Shown: piece after piece, positions 52,693 through 62,093 of the stretch
How the letters are laid out: every line of letters starts with the position of its first letter
How positions within the stretch are numbered: position 1 is the stretch's first letter
Source of the DNA: Candidatus Leptovillus affinis
Lineage (GTDB): Bacteria; Chloroflexota; Anaerolineae; Promineifilales; Promineifilaceae
Direction: 5' to 3'
DNA length: 64,000 nucleotides
Assembly: GCA_016705235.1 (NCBI GenBank)
Contig: JADIYP010000005.1
Span: 310,001-374,000, forward strand
Program-made: the position numbers and the translations under genes
The notes under the pieces: generated by a model
Seen by the model: only the letters and a program-made list of their open reading frames with translations
Database searches by the model: none
What the model was told of the DNA's origin: nothing

Positions 52693-52803
52693 TACTTCAG
52701 GAATTCAGGGGATTGACACCCAATGAAGCGTGAAGCGTGATGCGTGACCAGAGAGACCTCACGTATCACGCTTCACGCCCGACCCCATGAAATCCTAAAG
52801 ACT
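52693..52803. repeat. Modular intergenic element family A, copy 7 (GCGTGAT core, inverted)
   Basis: Ends CTTCAGGAATTCAGGGGATT and CCCATGAAATCCTAAAGACT enclose a hairpin of GCGTGAAGCGTGATGCGTGA with TCACGTATCACGCTTCACG. It lies directly between the terminator and the permease gene end. Confidence 0.85.
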
Positions 52804-52851
52804 CCGCTCTTTTAAGGCAAGACCTGGCCAGCATTTGCTGAGGGCGCAAAT

Positions 52852-53661
52852 TTACAGAACCAGAATTCCCGCCACAAACGGAACCAGGACCAACAAAGCC
52901 AGCAGGGGATGGCCGCGACGGGCGCTGTTCTTGCTGTCCCAACTGAAGAGAAACAGGGCCAGGCAAAAGGCAGTCAGGCCGCCGGCCGCCAGAATGATGA
53001 TGGAGGCCCAGGGGTTAAAATCTGCTGCGGCGCCCATCGCCAGGCCGTTAAAGGCGTTCATGGCGTGCGTGGCGGGCATTAGTTGGGCAATTTTTTGCGC
53101 GACAGCCGGTAACATGCTGTAGGGCAGCATCAGTCCGCCCAAAATCATCGACGGGACAAAAATGACTTGCGAGTACAGCACCGTCAGCCGCGTGGAGGGC
53201 GAAATTACGCCGATGAGAATGCCAATGCCGGAGCAAGCTATGGACAGCGCCACCAGGGTGATGAAAAAGGCGAAGCCGTTTTGCGGGATTTGGGCGTCGA
53301 ATAATAAAGGCGCGCTGAAGGTAATGATGAGCGAGACGACGGCCAGGTGCATCCCGGTGGTGAGTCCGGGGATGAACAAGATGGAAAAGGCGGGCACGCC
53401 GTTGATTTTGTAGCTGCGGAAGATGCCGGTTTCGCGGGCGTTGACGAGCGGGTCGGGCAAACCCAGCAAGGTAGCGGCTAAAATGGCGAAGGTGATCATC
53501 GCCGGAATCATGGTGTCGCGGAAAAGCGGGTTGATGCCGGGCATGATGGCGCCCATCATCAGGTAGAAGCCTAGTGGGAACAGGTAATTCATCAGCAGGA
53601 GATTTTTGTTGCGGATGCCTGTTTTTAATTCAAAGGACAGATGGTTGGCGAATGCGGACAT
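52852..53661 (-). CDS. ABC-2-type exporter permease
   Basis: The 269-residue protein has six membrane helices and the ABC-2 pattern (SFELKTGIRNKNLLLMNYLFP, ending helices around GGLMLPYSMLPAVAQ and IAQLMPATHAMNAF, a typical LPxxH-type loop). With the ATPase 65 bases upstream it forms an exporter, likely for a drug, peptide or lipid. The ATG at 53661 follows GGAGGT. A terminator follows at 52656-52690. Confidence 0.88.
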   Translation of the reverse strand: MSAFANHLSFELKTGIRNKNLLLMNYLFPLGFYLMMGAIMPGINPLFRDTMIPAMITFAILAATLLGLPDPLVNARETGIFRSYKINGVPAFSILFIPGLTTGMHLAVVSLIITFSAPLLFDAQIPQNGFAFFITLVALSIACSGIGILIGVISPSTRLTVLYSQVIFVPSMILGGLMLPYSMLPAVAQKIAQLMPATHAMNAFNGLAMGAAADFNPWASIIILAAGGLTAFCLALFLFSWDSKNSARRGHPLLALLVLVPFVAGILVL

Positions 53662-53726
53662 GTGTGACCTCCAGAGATTCGGTTGCGGGGCGGCTGGCAA
53701 CTGCCCGCCGCGCATTGACCAGTAAT

Positions 53727-54632
53727 TTAGTTGTTTGTCAATTCCAAGAAACGGTCTTCGAGCGACGGCCGTTCCACTCTTAAATCTATCAGTTCGTCTT
53801 GCTGCGCCTGGACATAGTTGATGAGCGCGGGCACAGTCTGGGCAATATCGCTGCTAAAGTAAATGGCGTAGTTTTCTTTTTGCGTGCGCTGGGCGACGGC
53901 CGGGAAGGTGTGATGGTTGGCCAGCAGCGTAGCCGCCTTGGTGTAGACCGATACTTTGGTCATGCCGGCCCCGGTCGCCGTAATTTCCAAAGGCGTGCCG
54001 ATGGCCGTGAGACGGCCGTTCAGCATAATCGCTACCCGGTCCGCCATTTCCTCAGCTTCGGCCATGTCGTGGGTGGCCAGCATGATTGTCGTGCCGCCGG
54101 ATTGCAGTTCACGCATCAGCGTGTGCAGCTCGGCGCGAGAGCTTACGTCCAGACCGGCCGTCGGCTCGTCCAAAAAAAGCACCTGCGGCTCGTGGGCGAT
54201 GGCCAGAGCCAATGACAGGCGGCGCTGCTGCCCGGTGGATAGGAGATGAAACTGCGTTTTACGCTTTGCCGACAGACCAAAACGGTCCAGCAAATCGTGG
54301 CGCGGGGCAATGCCGTGATAGGCGCAAAAGAACTGCATCGCCTCGGCGGGCGTCATGCTTTCCGGCATGCCCGATGATTGAAGCTGCACGCCGATGACGT
54401 GACGCAGTTGGCGTGGTTCGCGGGTGGGGTCGATGCCGGCGACGCGCAGCGTGCCGCTGTCGGCTGGCCGCAGTCCTTCCAATGTTTCCAGGGTGCTGGT
54501 TTTGCCGGCGCCGTTCGGTCCGAGCAGGCCAAAAATCTCGCCCCGGCTAACGGCGAAGGTAATGTTGTCGACGGCGACAAAATCGCCGTAACGCTTGCGG
54601 AAGTTGGTCACTTCGATAATCGGTTGGGTCAT
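53727..54632 (-). CDS. ABC exporter ATP-binding protein
   Basis: The 301-residue ATPase has Walker A GPNGAGKTS, signature LLSTGQQRRLSLALAIA, Walker B VLFLDEPTAGLD and switch LATHD. The C-terminal ~90 residues form the extension found in DrrA/NatA-type exporters. It is divergent from a NarL-type two-component system whose start is 271 bases away, which is a common arrangement for a regulated exporter. Confidence 0.92.
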   Translation of the reverse strand: MTQPIIEVTNFRKRYGDFVAVDNITFAVSRGEIFGLLGPNGAGKTSTLETLEGLRPADSGTLRVAGIDPTREPRQLRHVIGVQLQSSGMPESMTPAEAMQFFCAYHGIAPRHDLLDRFGLSAKRKTQFHLLSTGQQRRLSLALAIAHEPQVLFLDEPTAGLDVSSRAELHTLMRELQSGGTTIMLATHDMAEAEEMADRVAIMLNGRLTAIGTPLEITATGAGMTKVSVYTKAATLLANHHTFPAVAQRTQKENYAIYFSSDIAQTVPALINYVQAQQDELIDLRVERPSLEDRFLELTNN

Positions 54633-54800
54633 GGTTCCTCCAGTTGGGCAACGGTTGTTATCAGACTACCGTTCCGGTTTTGTTCACTGTTTATAGTTTA
54701 GCCAACGGCCGTTACTCTCACATCGTGCTTTCGGGCAATGGGCAAAGGTGTACAAAGGTACAATACCCGAAGGGGCAATAACGGCCGTCTGGCAAAATGG

Positions 54801-54806
54801 TATAAT
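54801..54806 (+). promoter_or_regulatory. Candidate -10 box (TATAAT) for the two-component operon
   Basis: A perfect TATAAT is followed by a family B hairpin (54820-54880) and then the kinase start at 54904. If used, the hairpin is transcribed within the leader. No clear -35 is present. Confidence 0.4.
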
Positions 54807-54819
54807 CAACCACAAATTA

Positions 54820-54889
54820 AGACCCTAAGGGTTTGCTGTTGAGGCGATAAACCTTTGGGAGCTTAAGCCCTTAGGGTCTTCCAGAGAAG
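54820..54889. repeat. Hairpin repeat family B, copy 4 (in the kinase leader)
   Basis: Arms AAGACCCTAAGGGTTT and AAGCCCTTAGGGTCTT, with the outer CCAGAGAA on the right. Note CT/AG changes that preserve pairing compared with copies at 11558 and 12797. An inner AAACCTTTGGGA segment allows an alternative pairing. Confidence 0.8.
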
Positions 54890-54903
54890 CTGAATGGTCA
54901 CCT

Positions 54904-56172
54904 ATGAAAAACCTGTTCCGTCAAACCAACAACCCCCAGGTAGAAGCCGGTCTACAAGAAACCAAGCCGTTCTTCTGGTTTATGATCTTGGTGCTGGTGG
55001 GTCTTTACGGCGTCACCCTGTACTTCACGCCAGAATTGCGCCAGCCGGCCCGGCTCATCCCTTTCACGTTGTTGATGGCCGCGCACCTGATTTTGCATTG
55101 GTACGTGCCGTATTTTGTTCTCAGTTCACGGCGTCTGGCCGTTTACCTCCTGGTCCAAATCAGTCTGGCCCTGGCTCTGACTGTTGTGAGCCAGCAGCAA
55201 GGGATTGCCATCGGCCTGTTTTTGGCTTTGGCCGGTGAGACAGTGGGCATTCTTGAAGATTGGCGGCGGTCGTTAACGGCCGTTCTCGGCTACATTGCCC
55301 TGCTGGCCATCACGTTCAGCGTGTTGTGGGGCTGGCAGTCGATTGGCCGCTGGTTGGGCGGGGTGCTGTTGAGCGCCCTGTTTGTGTTCATTTACGTTAT
55401 GATGTTCCTGCGCCAACTGAATGCCCGCGCTGAAGCTCAGGAATTGTTGGGCGAGCTGCAAATCGCCCATCGGCAGTTGTCGGAATACGCGCAGCAAGTT
55501 GAAACGCTGACCCTGGAAGGCGAGCGGCAGCGGATGGCCCGTGAATTACACGATACGTTGGCTCAGGGATTGGCCGGGCTGGTGCTGCAATTAGAAGCGT
55601 TGGAGGCCAATCTGGAACGGGGCAGCACCGACAAAGCGGCGCAAATTGCCGGGCAGGCCAAAGAACGGGCGCGGACAACGCTGGCCGATGCGCGCCGGGC
55701 CATCGACGATTTACGGGCAACGACGGCGACGACAGGCGAGGCAATCACGCGAGAGGTGGACCGATTTACGGCGGCTACCGGCATACCTTGCACGCTGATC
55801 TTGCCGCCAGAGTTCACCCTGCCGCGAGATTTAGATGAGCATCTGGTGCGTTGTGTTGCCGAAGGGCTGGCCAATGTGGCGCGTCATGCTCAGGCTACAA
55901 AGGTGAGCGTGGTGATCGAGCGGGCGAACGGCCGTGTCCACCTCGAAATCCGCGATAACGGCCGTGGGTTCGACGCCGCCAACGGTGCAATTCCCGCCGG
56001 TCATTATGGCCTGCTCGGTCTGCGTGAACGCGCCCGGTTGGCCGGCGGCACGTTGGCGGTGCAGAGTCAGCCCGGCGCAGGCACAACGCTGCAACTGGAT
56101 GTGCCAACCACCCACTCCCTATCGGCAGCGGACAACGGCTTACTGGCTGCCCTGACAAGAGGTCCGGTATGA
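54904..56172 (+). CDS. NarL-type sensor histidine kinase
   Basis: The 422-residue kinase has five to six membrane helices (~20-165), a short coiled coil and a HisKA_3 domain with the acceptor His in ERQRMARELHDTLAQG. The HATPase follows (EGLANVARHA, IRDNGRGFD, GLLGLRERARLAGG). The sensor part has almost no outside loop, as in DesK or LiaS-like intramembrane sensors. It overlaps the response regulator gene by four bases. The divergent ABC exporter is the likely target of this system. Confidence 0.92.
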   Translation: MKNLFRQTNNPQVEAGLQETKPFFWFMILVLVGLYGVTLYFTPELRQPARLIPFTLLMAAHLILHWYVPYFVLSSRRLAVYLLVQISLALALTVVSQQQGIAIGLFLALAGETVGILEDWRRSLTAVLGYIALLAITFSVLWGWQSIGRWLGGVLLSALFVFIYVMMFLRQLNARAEAQELLGELQIAHRQLSEYAQQVETLTLEGERQRMARELHDTLAQGLAGLVLQLEALEANLERGSTDKAAQIAGQAKERARTTLADARRAIDDLRATTATTGEAITREVDRFTAATGIPCTLILPPEFTLPRDLDEHLVRCVAEGLANVARHAQATKVSVVIERANGRVHLEIRDNGRGFDAANGAIPAGHYGLLGLRERARLAGGTLAVQSQPGAGTTLQLDVPTTHSLSAADNGLLAALTRGPV

Positions 56173-56825
56173 TTCGCATTTTAATTGCCGACGATCACCT
56201 GGTGGTCCGCGAGGGATTGCAGCTTATCTTAAGCATGGAAGAGGATATGGCCGTAGTGGGCGAGGCGGCGGATGGGGAAACGGCCGTGCGCCTGGCCGGT
56301 GAATTGCAGCCCGATGTGGTGCTGATGGATTTGCGTATGCCGGGCATGGGCGGCATGGAAGCGATTGACCGCATTTTGGCCGAATGGCCGGACATGGCCA
56401 TCGTCATTCTAACCACCTACAACGAGGATGATTTAATGCTGCGCGGCTTGCAAGCTGGCGCGCGGGGGTTTTTGTTGAAAGATACCGGACGCCAGACGCT
56501 GTTTCATACCATCCGCGCGGCAGCGCGTGGCGAAACGCTGATGCAGCCGGAGATTTTGCTGCGGGTGTTGGCCCATACCCGTGCGGGAAACCAGACGTCT
56601 GCGCCTGCGCTGCCGCCCCGACAAGATGGCGGCCTGACTGAGCGGGAGATGGAAGTGTTAACGGCCGTTGCCCGTGGCGACCGTAACAAAGAAATTGCCC
56701 TGGCTCTGGGCGTCACCGAGCGAACGGTGAAGGCGCATCTGACCAATGTCTATGACAAACTCGGCGTCGATTCACGAGCGGGGGCTGTATCGACAGCCAT
56801 TCAACGGGGGATATTAGCCAGGTAG
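56169..56825 (+). CDS. NarL/FixJ-family response regulator
   Basis: The 218-residue protein has a receiver domain (phospho-Asp in VVLMDLRMPGMGG, Lys in FLLKDTGRQ) and a LuxR helix-turn-helix (LTEREMEVLTAVARG, KEIALALGVTERTVKAHL). Its start overlaps the kinase stop, so the pair is cognate. It probably controls the divergent ABC exporter genes. Confidence 0.95.
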   Translation: MIRILIADDHLVVREGLQLILSMEEDMAVVGEAADGETAVRLAGELQPDVVLMDLRMPGMGGMEAIDRILAEWPDMAIVILTTYNEDDLMLRGLQAGARGFLLKDTGRQTLFHTIRAAARGETLMQPEILLRVLAHTRAGNQTSAPALPPRQDGGLTEREMEVLTAVARGDRNKEIALALGVTERTVKAHLTNVYDKLGVDSRAGAVSTAIQRGILAR

Positions 56826-56918
56826 TTACCCCCTTTGAACTCTGGCTGCTTGCTGCGCAGCGTTAGATGTTGCTGGCGTGTGTGTGCCCTGAGAAATTTC
56901 TATGTTATGCTACTTCCC

Positions 56919-58094
56919 ATGGAAAAACAGCCCCAAAACCAAATTGTGCCAATTGACAACGGCCGTGCCGCCGCCAGCCACGCGCTGCAAACGCAAACGC
57001 CCTCGCCGCTGCAAATAGCCGGGCAGATCGCCAATCGGGTCGCCGCCCAAAACATTTTCCAGCGCTATCTAAGCGAAAAATCGGCCAACACCATCAAGCG
57101 CCATGCCCGCGACCTGGAACTTTTTGCCGAATATTTGCTTGACGCAGGCCTGGAGCTGCGCCATGGAGCCGATTTTCAAACCAACCCGGCCGCCTGGAAA
57201 GGCGTAAGCTGGGGCATTGTTGAAGGGTTTGTGCAGTGGCAGTTAGGCGAAGGGTATGCCATTTCATCGGTAAACGCGCGTCTGTCGACGGTGAAGGTGT
57301 ATGCCCAAATGGCCGTCAAGACCGACGTGATCCCGCGTGAAGAGGGGATGCTGATCCATTCTGTGAAAGGTTATTCACGAGCCAGCGGCCAGAATGTGGA
57401 TGAGCAGCGGGACCAAACGCGGATCGATGAAGTGACTTATGCCTATAAACCGGAGTCCCGTCGGCGCAATGTGGTTGTGACCCGCCGTTCGACCAAGAAA
57501 CAAACGGCGACCTTGTTGGATGAGGAAACGGCCGTGACCCTCACAAAACCGCGCAACCCATCTCCCCAGGCGTATCGGGACGCCCTGTTGATGTGTTTAC
57601 TGCTAAATCATGGCCTGCGCGCCAGCGAAGTCGCGCTGCTAAAAGCCGGCGATATAGACCTGAATACCGGCGAGATGCGCTTCTACCGGCCCAAAGTTAA
57701 AGGCACGCCCCACGAATGGACTACCCATAAACTTACGCCAGACACCATGAAACTTGCCGCTCATTACATCGGCGCGCTCTATCCTTCCGCCTTGCTGCCA
57801 GATGGCCCGCTGATCGTGGCCACCACTCGCCTGCTAAAAAACGGCGAAGGGGGGCACTTGTTGGCCGAAGGGCTTAACCGCGTGCGCCTGAGCGAACGGG
57901 TTGCCTGGTTGGGCAAACAAGTGGGCCTGCCCAAAAAATTGTCGGCCCACGACTGCCGCCACACCTGCGCCACAAAGATGGCTCGCCTGGATTACAGTGT
58001 CGATGAGTTGATGGCCTGGTTTGGCTGGACAAGCGCCCAAACGGCCATGCGGTATGTAACGGCCGTAGATGTCAAAGAGCGCTACAAGGGATAA
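56919..58094 (+). CDS. Tyrosine recombinase (XerC/D-type integrase)
   Basis: The 391-residue protein has an N-terminal SAM-like DNA-binding domain (~40-150) and a catalytic domain with Arg in LNHGLRASEVALL, HDCRHTCAT (His and second Arg), a Trp in place of the last His (FGWTS) and the nucleophile Tyr in MRYV. It cuts and rejoins DNA. A ~70-residue region between the two domains is unusually long. No phage, integron or attachment repeat was found beside it. The start is uncertain; a TATGCT seven bases before ATG 56919 suggests a leaderless mRNA. Confidence 0.88.
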   Translation: MEKQPQNQIVPIDNGRAAASHALQTQTPSPLQIAGQIANRVAAQNIFQRYLSEKSANTIKRHARDLELFAEYLLDAGLELRHGADFQTNPAAWKGVSWGIVEGFVQWQLGEGYAISSVNARLSTVKVYAQMAVKTDVIPREEGMLIHSVKGYSRASGQNVDEQRDQTRIDEVTYAYKPESRRRNVVVTRRSTKKQTATLLDEETAVTLTKPRNPSPQAYRDALLMCLLLNHGLRASEVALLKAGDIDLNTGEMRFYRPKVKGTPHEWTTHKLTPDTMKLAAHYIGALYPSALLPDGPLIVATTRLLKNGEGGHLLAEGLNRVRLSERVAWLGKQVGLPKKLSAHDCRHTCATKMARLDYSVDELMAWFGWTSAQTAMRYVTAVDVKERYKG

Positions 58095-58140
58095 AGACCC
58101 TGGCGGGTTGAATTCCCAAGAGCCAACCCTTTGGGTCTCT
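58093..58140. repeat. Hairpin repeat family B, copy 5 (degenerate)
   Basis: Arms AAAGACCCTGGCGGGTT and AACCCTTTGGGTCTCT pair with mismatches. It overlaps the recombinase stop codon. Confidence 0.65.
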
Positions 58141-58177
58141 AGAATCGCATATCAGGTTTATTAAAAGGCGCAGAATC

Positions 58178-61100
58178 GTGAACGATCATGAAAAAACCAG
58201 GTCGCAATTAATCGCTGAATTGAACCAGCTTCGAGCAAGAAATGCCGCCTTGGAGGTAACCGAAGAAAAATACCGCGGCTTGTTCGAGAACTTGCCAGTA
58301 GGCATCTTCCAATCAACGCCAGACGGCCGTTATCGCCTGGTCAATCCAGCTTTTGCGCAGATGGCCGGGTATGATTCGCCCGCAGAGATGATCCATGACG
58401 TAAAAAACATATCGGCCCTTTACGCCAATCCCGCCGATCGGGAACAAGTTAAGGCATTGTTTGCCAGACATGGGCATTTGGACGGGCATACCATCGGCTA
58501 CAGGCGCAAGGGTGGCGAAACAGGGTGGCTGAGTTTTTTTGCCAAGTGCGTTTACGACGAAGCCGGAGCGATTAGCTATTATGATGGGTTCGCCCTGGAT
58601 ATTACCGAGCGTAAACAATCGGAGGAGGAGCTTCGTTATAAAGCTGTCTTATTAGACACCATTTCAGACGCGGTGATCACGACCGATTTGGCGTTTAACA
58701 TTCAAAGCCTGAATCTGGCGGCCGAGATTTTATATGGTTGGACAACGGCAGAAGCCATTGGCAAACGAATGGGGGAAGTAATTCCTACATCGTTTGTCCA
58801 TGCGAATAATGAAGAAGTTATCTCTCAGTTTTGGCTTGAGGGTACCTGGCGCGGCGAAGCCGTGCAGCAACATAAGAACGGCTCCAACCTGAATGTCTTA
58901 TCTTCGGTCAACCTGGTTAGAGATCAAGACGGCCGTCCGATCACCATTTTGGCCGTCAACCACGACATCACCCAACGCAAACAAGCGGAAGAGGACTTGC
59001 GCGCCAGTGGGGCGGACCTGACCGCGTTATTAAACGCGCCAACCGATTCGGTCGCTCTGATCGATCCGGAAGGGTATTTATTGAAGATCAACGACAGCGG
59101 CGCGCGCCGCTTTAACAGCACGCCAGACGCGCTGCTTGGCGTCAATATCTTCACCAGATTACCACCCAGGCTCGCAGAATCTCGGAAAGCGCAGATCGAT
59201 CAGGTTTTTCAGACGGGCAGACCGGTGCATTTTATCGACACCCGGGATGGCAGAGATTTATCGAACCATGTCTACCCGATATTTGATAATGATAACAAAA
59301 CCGTAACCAGAGCCGCCATTTATGCGGCGGATATTACTGAACAAAGACAGATCGCCGAAGCCCTGCGCAAGAGTGAAGAGGAATACCGCAATTTATTCAA
59401 TAATGCGTTGGTGGCGTTGTTTAAAACGGCCGTACACACCGGCAAAATCCTCACCGCCAACAGCGCCGCTGCTCGCTTGTTTGGTTATCCATCCGTCGAC
59501 GCCTTTATCGCCGAATCCACAGGCTATGCCCAATTTGCAGACGCGTCTGACTGGGAAAAAATCCTCCAAGAATTACACCAAAAAGGCCGCATCGACAGAG
59601 TTGAAATGCGTTCGCTCAATAATAGCGGCCAAAAATTTTGGTCAGAAGCCTCTTTTCGCCTAAACCGCGAAGAAGACGCCGTAGAGTGCGTGGCCTACGA
59701 CATTTCCCAGCGCAAACAAGCCCATGAAATTCAAAAAAGATTGACAGATCGTCTCGAAACAGGGCTGCGCACCGGCAATATCGCCTGGTGGGAAATGGAA
59801 TTGCCTTCAGGCAAAGTGATTTTTGATGATCGTAAAGCCGAAATGCTGGGATATGCTCCTAAACTGTTCCAGGTGTTTGAAGATTTTACCGCGCTGCTGC
59901 ACCCAGACGATTATGGAAAAGCCATGCAAGCAATGCGCGCCCACTTCGAAGGCACGGCCGATACCTACGAAGTCGAGACCCGCCTGAAAACAGCCACCGG
60001 GGAATACAGATGGTTTCATGACATCGGCCGGTTGACCGAAAAGGACGACGCCACAGGCTTCATGCGTCTTGTTGGCATCGTCGAAGATATCACCCGACGT
60101 AAAGAATCTGAAGAAGCCTTAAAACAGAGTGAGGCGCGCTATAAATCCGTGGTCAGCGCGTTAAGCGAAGGCCTGGTCTTACAAGACAAGAGCGGCAAAA
60201 TCGTCATGGTCAACCAGTCGGCCGCCGAGATTTTAGGCTTAACCGAAACTCAACTCCTGGGTCGATTTCTCTATGACTCTCATTGGCAGGCGCTGGATGA
60301 ACACGATCAGCCGCTCGCGCCTGAAGACCACCCCGCCATGATTGCCTTGCAAACCGGCAAAGCGGTCGACAACACCGTGATGAATATCCACGTTGGCGAT
60401 GGTAAACGGGCGATCATTTCCTTCAATTCCCGATCCATTCTAAACAGCAATCAAGAAGTGTCTGGATATGTGGCTACGTTTACAGACATAACCGAACGCA
60501 AACAAGCGGAAAATATCCAAAAACAATTAACCTTGCAGCTTCAACGGCAGGCGCATCAACTGCAATTGGTGATGGAGAGTGTGCCTGAAGGCGTGCTGGT
60601 AATTGACCTGAACGGCCGTATCCTCTTAACCAACCCCGCTGCCACCCAAAATCTGGCCACCCTCGCCGACGGCGCAAAAATCGGCGACACCTTGCAGCAG
60701 TTGGGTGATCAGCCGCTGCGCAACCTGTTCCATCATCCCCAGACGGGCTTGCGCTACCAACTGGATTGGCAGCGCCAAATTTTCGAACTCGTCGCTAACC
60801 CTCTCAACGACAGTGGCACACTATCCGGTTGGGTTATCGTGATTCATGATGCCACCGAAGAAAAAGAAATCCAACAACGCATCCAACAACAAGAACGGCT
60901 GGCCTCTGTCGGCCAGCTCGCCGCCGGAATCGCCCACGATTTCAATAACATCATGGCCATCATCAGTTTATACACCGATCTCCTCCTGCGCGACAGCCGA
61001 ATTCCCCCCGACACGCATGACCGTTTCGCCGTTATCTTAGACCAAACTATTCGCGCCAGCGACCTCATCCGACAAATTTTGGACTTTGGCCGACGTTCGG

Positions 61101-62044
61101 TTATGCAGCGTCATCCAATAGATCTTGTCCCTTTTTTCAAAAAATGGGTCAAATTATTCGAACGGACCCTGCCGGAAAATCTCGCAATAAGTCTGGATTT
61201 CAACGGGGGCGATTTTTTTGTGAACGCAGACCCCACCCATTTACAGCAAGTTATCATGAACCTGGTCGTTAACGCCCGAGACGCCATGCCTCAAGGCGGC
61301 AAGTTGATTATCCAGTTGGATCACCTGAGCAAACAAAGACCCAGCGCGCCTCGTTTGTCGCAATTAGCCCGGCGACTGCTGCAAGATGAGTCCCAATCAG
61401 ATTGGATGCGCATATCTGTCCAAGATACCGGCTCAGGCATAGACGCCCAAATCATGCCCCACATCTTCGAGCCTTTTTATTCCACCAAAGATCGCAGCAA
61501 AGGAGCCGGATTGGGCCTGGCCCAAGTATTTGGCATTGTCCAACAGCACAAAGGTGAGATAGAAGTCTCGTCGGAGATCGGCATAGGTACGATTTTTGAT
61601 ATTTACCTGCCTGCCCTGCCCGTGAGCGAAACCAAACAAACGCTGGTTCTCGACGTCGATATGCCGTCGGGACGCGGGGAGACGATTCTGGTCGTTGAAG
61701 ATAACCCGGTTTTGCTTGAAGTGACGGTAACGATATTACGCGAGCTGCGTTATCAGACGCTGAGCGCGGCAAATGGCCTGGAGGCGATGCAACTGTTAAC
61801 CAATTCCCAGGACGAAATTGACCTGATTTTGTGTGATCTGGTTATGCCGGAAATGGGCGGGAAGGAGTTGCTGCTGGCGATGCGCCGGGTCGGTCTGACC
61901 AACAAGGTTGTTATTGTAACGGGGCATTCCGTAGATGAGGAAAAGCAAGAGATTATGGCGCTTGGCGTGGTTGATTGGTTGAGCAAGCCGCCAAGTTTGG
62001 AACTTCTGGCGCAGGCTGTCGCTAAAGCCATTCAACGGCCGTAA
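58178..62044 (+). CDS. Soluble multi-PAS hybrid histidine kinase
   Basis: The 1288-residue kinase has no membrane helix. About seven PAS domains fill residues ~30-890, many followed by PAC motifs (ALDITERKQS, VNHDITQRKQA, VEDITRRKES, FTDITERKQA). HisKA (AAGIAHDFNNIMAI), HATPase (NLVVNARDAMP, DTGSGIDA, KGAGLGLAQVFG) and a receiver (LILCDLVMPEMGG) complete it. It starts with GTG at 58178 and a short coiled coil. It is the longest of four related hybrid kinases in the window and has no cognate regulator beside it. Confidence 0.93.
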   Translation: MNDHEKTRSQLIAELNQLRARNAALEVTEEKYRGLFENLPVGIFQSTPDGRYRLVNPAFAQMAGYDSPAEMIHDVKNISALYANPADREQVKALFARHGHLDGHTIGYRRKGGETGWLSFFAKCVYDEAGAISYYDGFALDITERKQSEEELRYKAVLLDTISDAVITTDLAFNIQSLNLAAEILYGWTTAEAIGKRMGEVIPTSFVHANNEEVISQFWLEGTWRGEAVQQHKNGSNLNVLSSVNLVRDQDGRPITILAVNHDITQRKQAEEDLRASGADLTALLNAPTDSVALIDPEGYLLKINDSGARRFNSTPDALLGVNIFTRLPPRLAESRKAQIDQVFQTGRPVHFIDTRDGRDLSNHVYPIFDNDNKTVTRAAIYAADITEQRQIAEALRKSEEEYRNLFNNALVALFKTAVHTGKILTANSAAARLFGYPSVDAFIAESTGYAQFADASDWEKILQELHQKGRIDRVEMRSLNNSGQKFWSEASFRLNREEDAVECVAYDISQRKQAHEIQKRLTDRLETGLRTGNIAWWEMELPSGKVIFDDRKAEMLGYAPKLFQVFEDFTALLHPDDYGKAMQAMRAHFEGTADTYEVETRLKTATGEYRWFHDIGRLTEKDDATGFMRLVGIVEDITRRKESEEALKQSEARYKSVVSALSEGLVLQDKSGKIVMVNQSAAEILGLTETQLLGRFLYDSHWQALDEHDQPLAPEDHPAMIALQTGKAVDNTVMNIHVGDGKRAIISFNSRSILNSNQEVSGYVATFTDITERKQAENIQKQLTLQLQRQAHQLQLVMESVPEGVLVIDLNGRILLTNPAATQNLATLADGAKIGDTLQQLGDQPLRNLFHHPQTGLRYQLDWQRQIFELVANPLNDSGTLSGWVIVIHDATEEKEIQQRIQQQERLASVGQLAAGIAHDFNNIMAIISLYTDLLLRDSRIPPDTHDRFAVILDQTIRASDLIRQILDFGRRSVMQRHPIDLVPFFKKWVKLFERTLPENLAISLDFNGGDFFVNADPTHLQQVIMNLVVNARDAMPQGGKLIIQLDHLSKQRPSAPRLSQLARRLLQDESQSDWMRISVQDTGSGIDAQIMPHIFEPFYSTKDRSKGAGLGLAQVFGIVQQHKGEIEVSSEIGIGTIFDIYLPALPVSETKQTLVLDVDMPSGRGETILVVEDNPVLLEVTVTILRELRYQTLSAANGLEAMQLLTNSQDEIDLILCDLVMPEMGGKELLLAMRRVGLTNKVVIVTGHSVDEEKQEIMALGVVDWLSKPPSLELLAQAVAKAIQRP

Positions 62045-62093
62045 CCAATCGCCCCAGACCAGGAAAAATGATAGGTTGCGGCCGCTTCACCTA

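Noticed and set aside
56919..58094. Prophage or integron around the recombinase
   Set aside because: Flanking genes are ordinary signalling and transport genes, and no attachment repeats, phage genes or gene cassettes were found.
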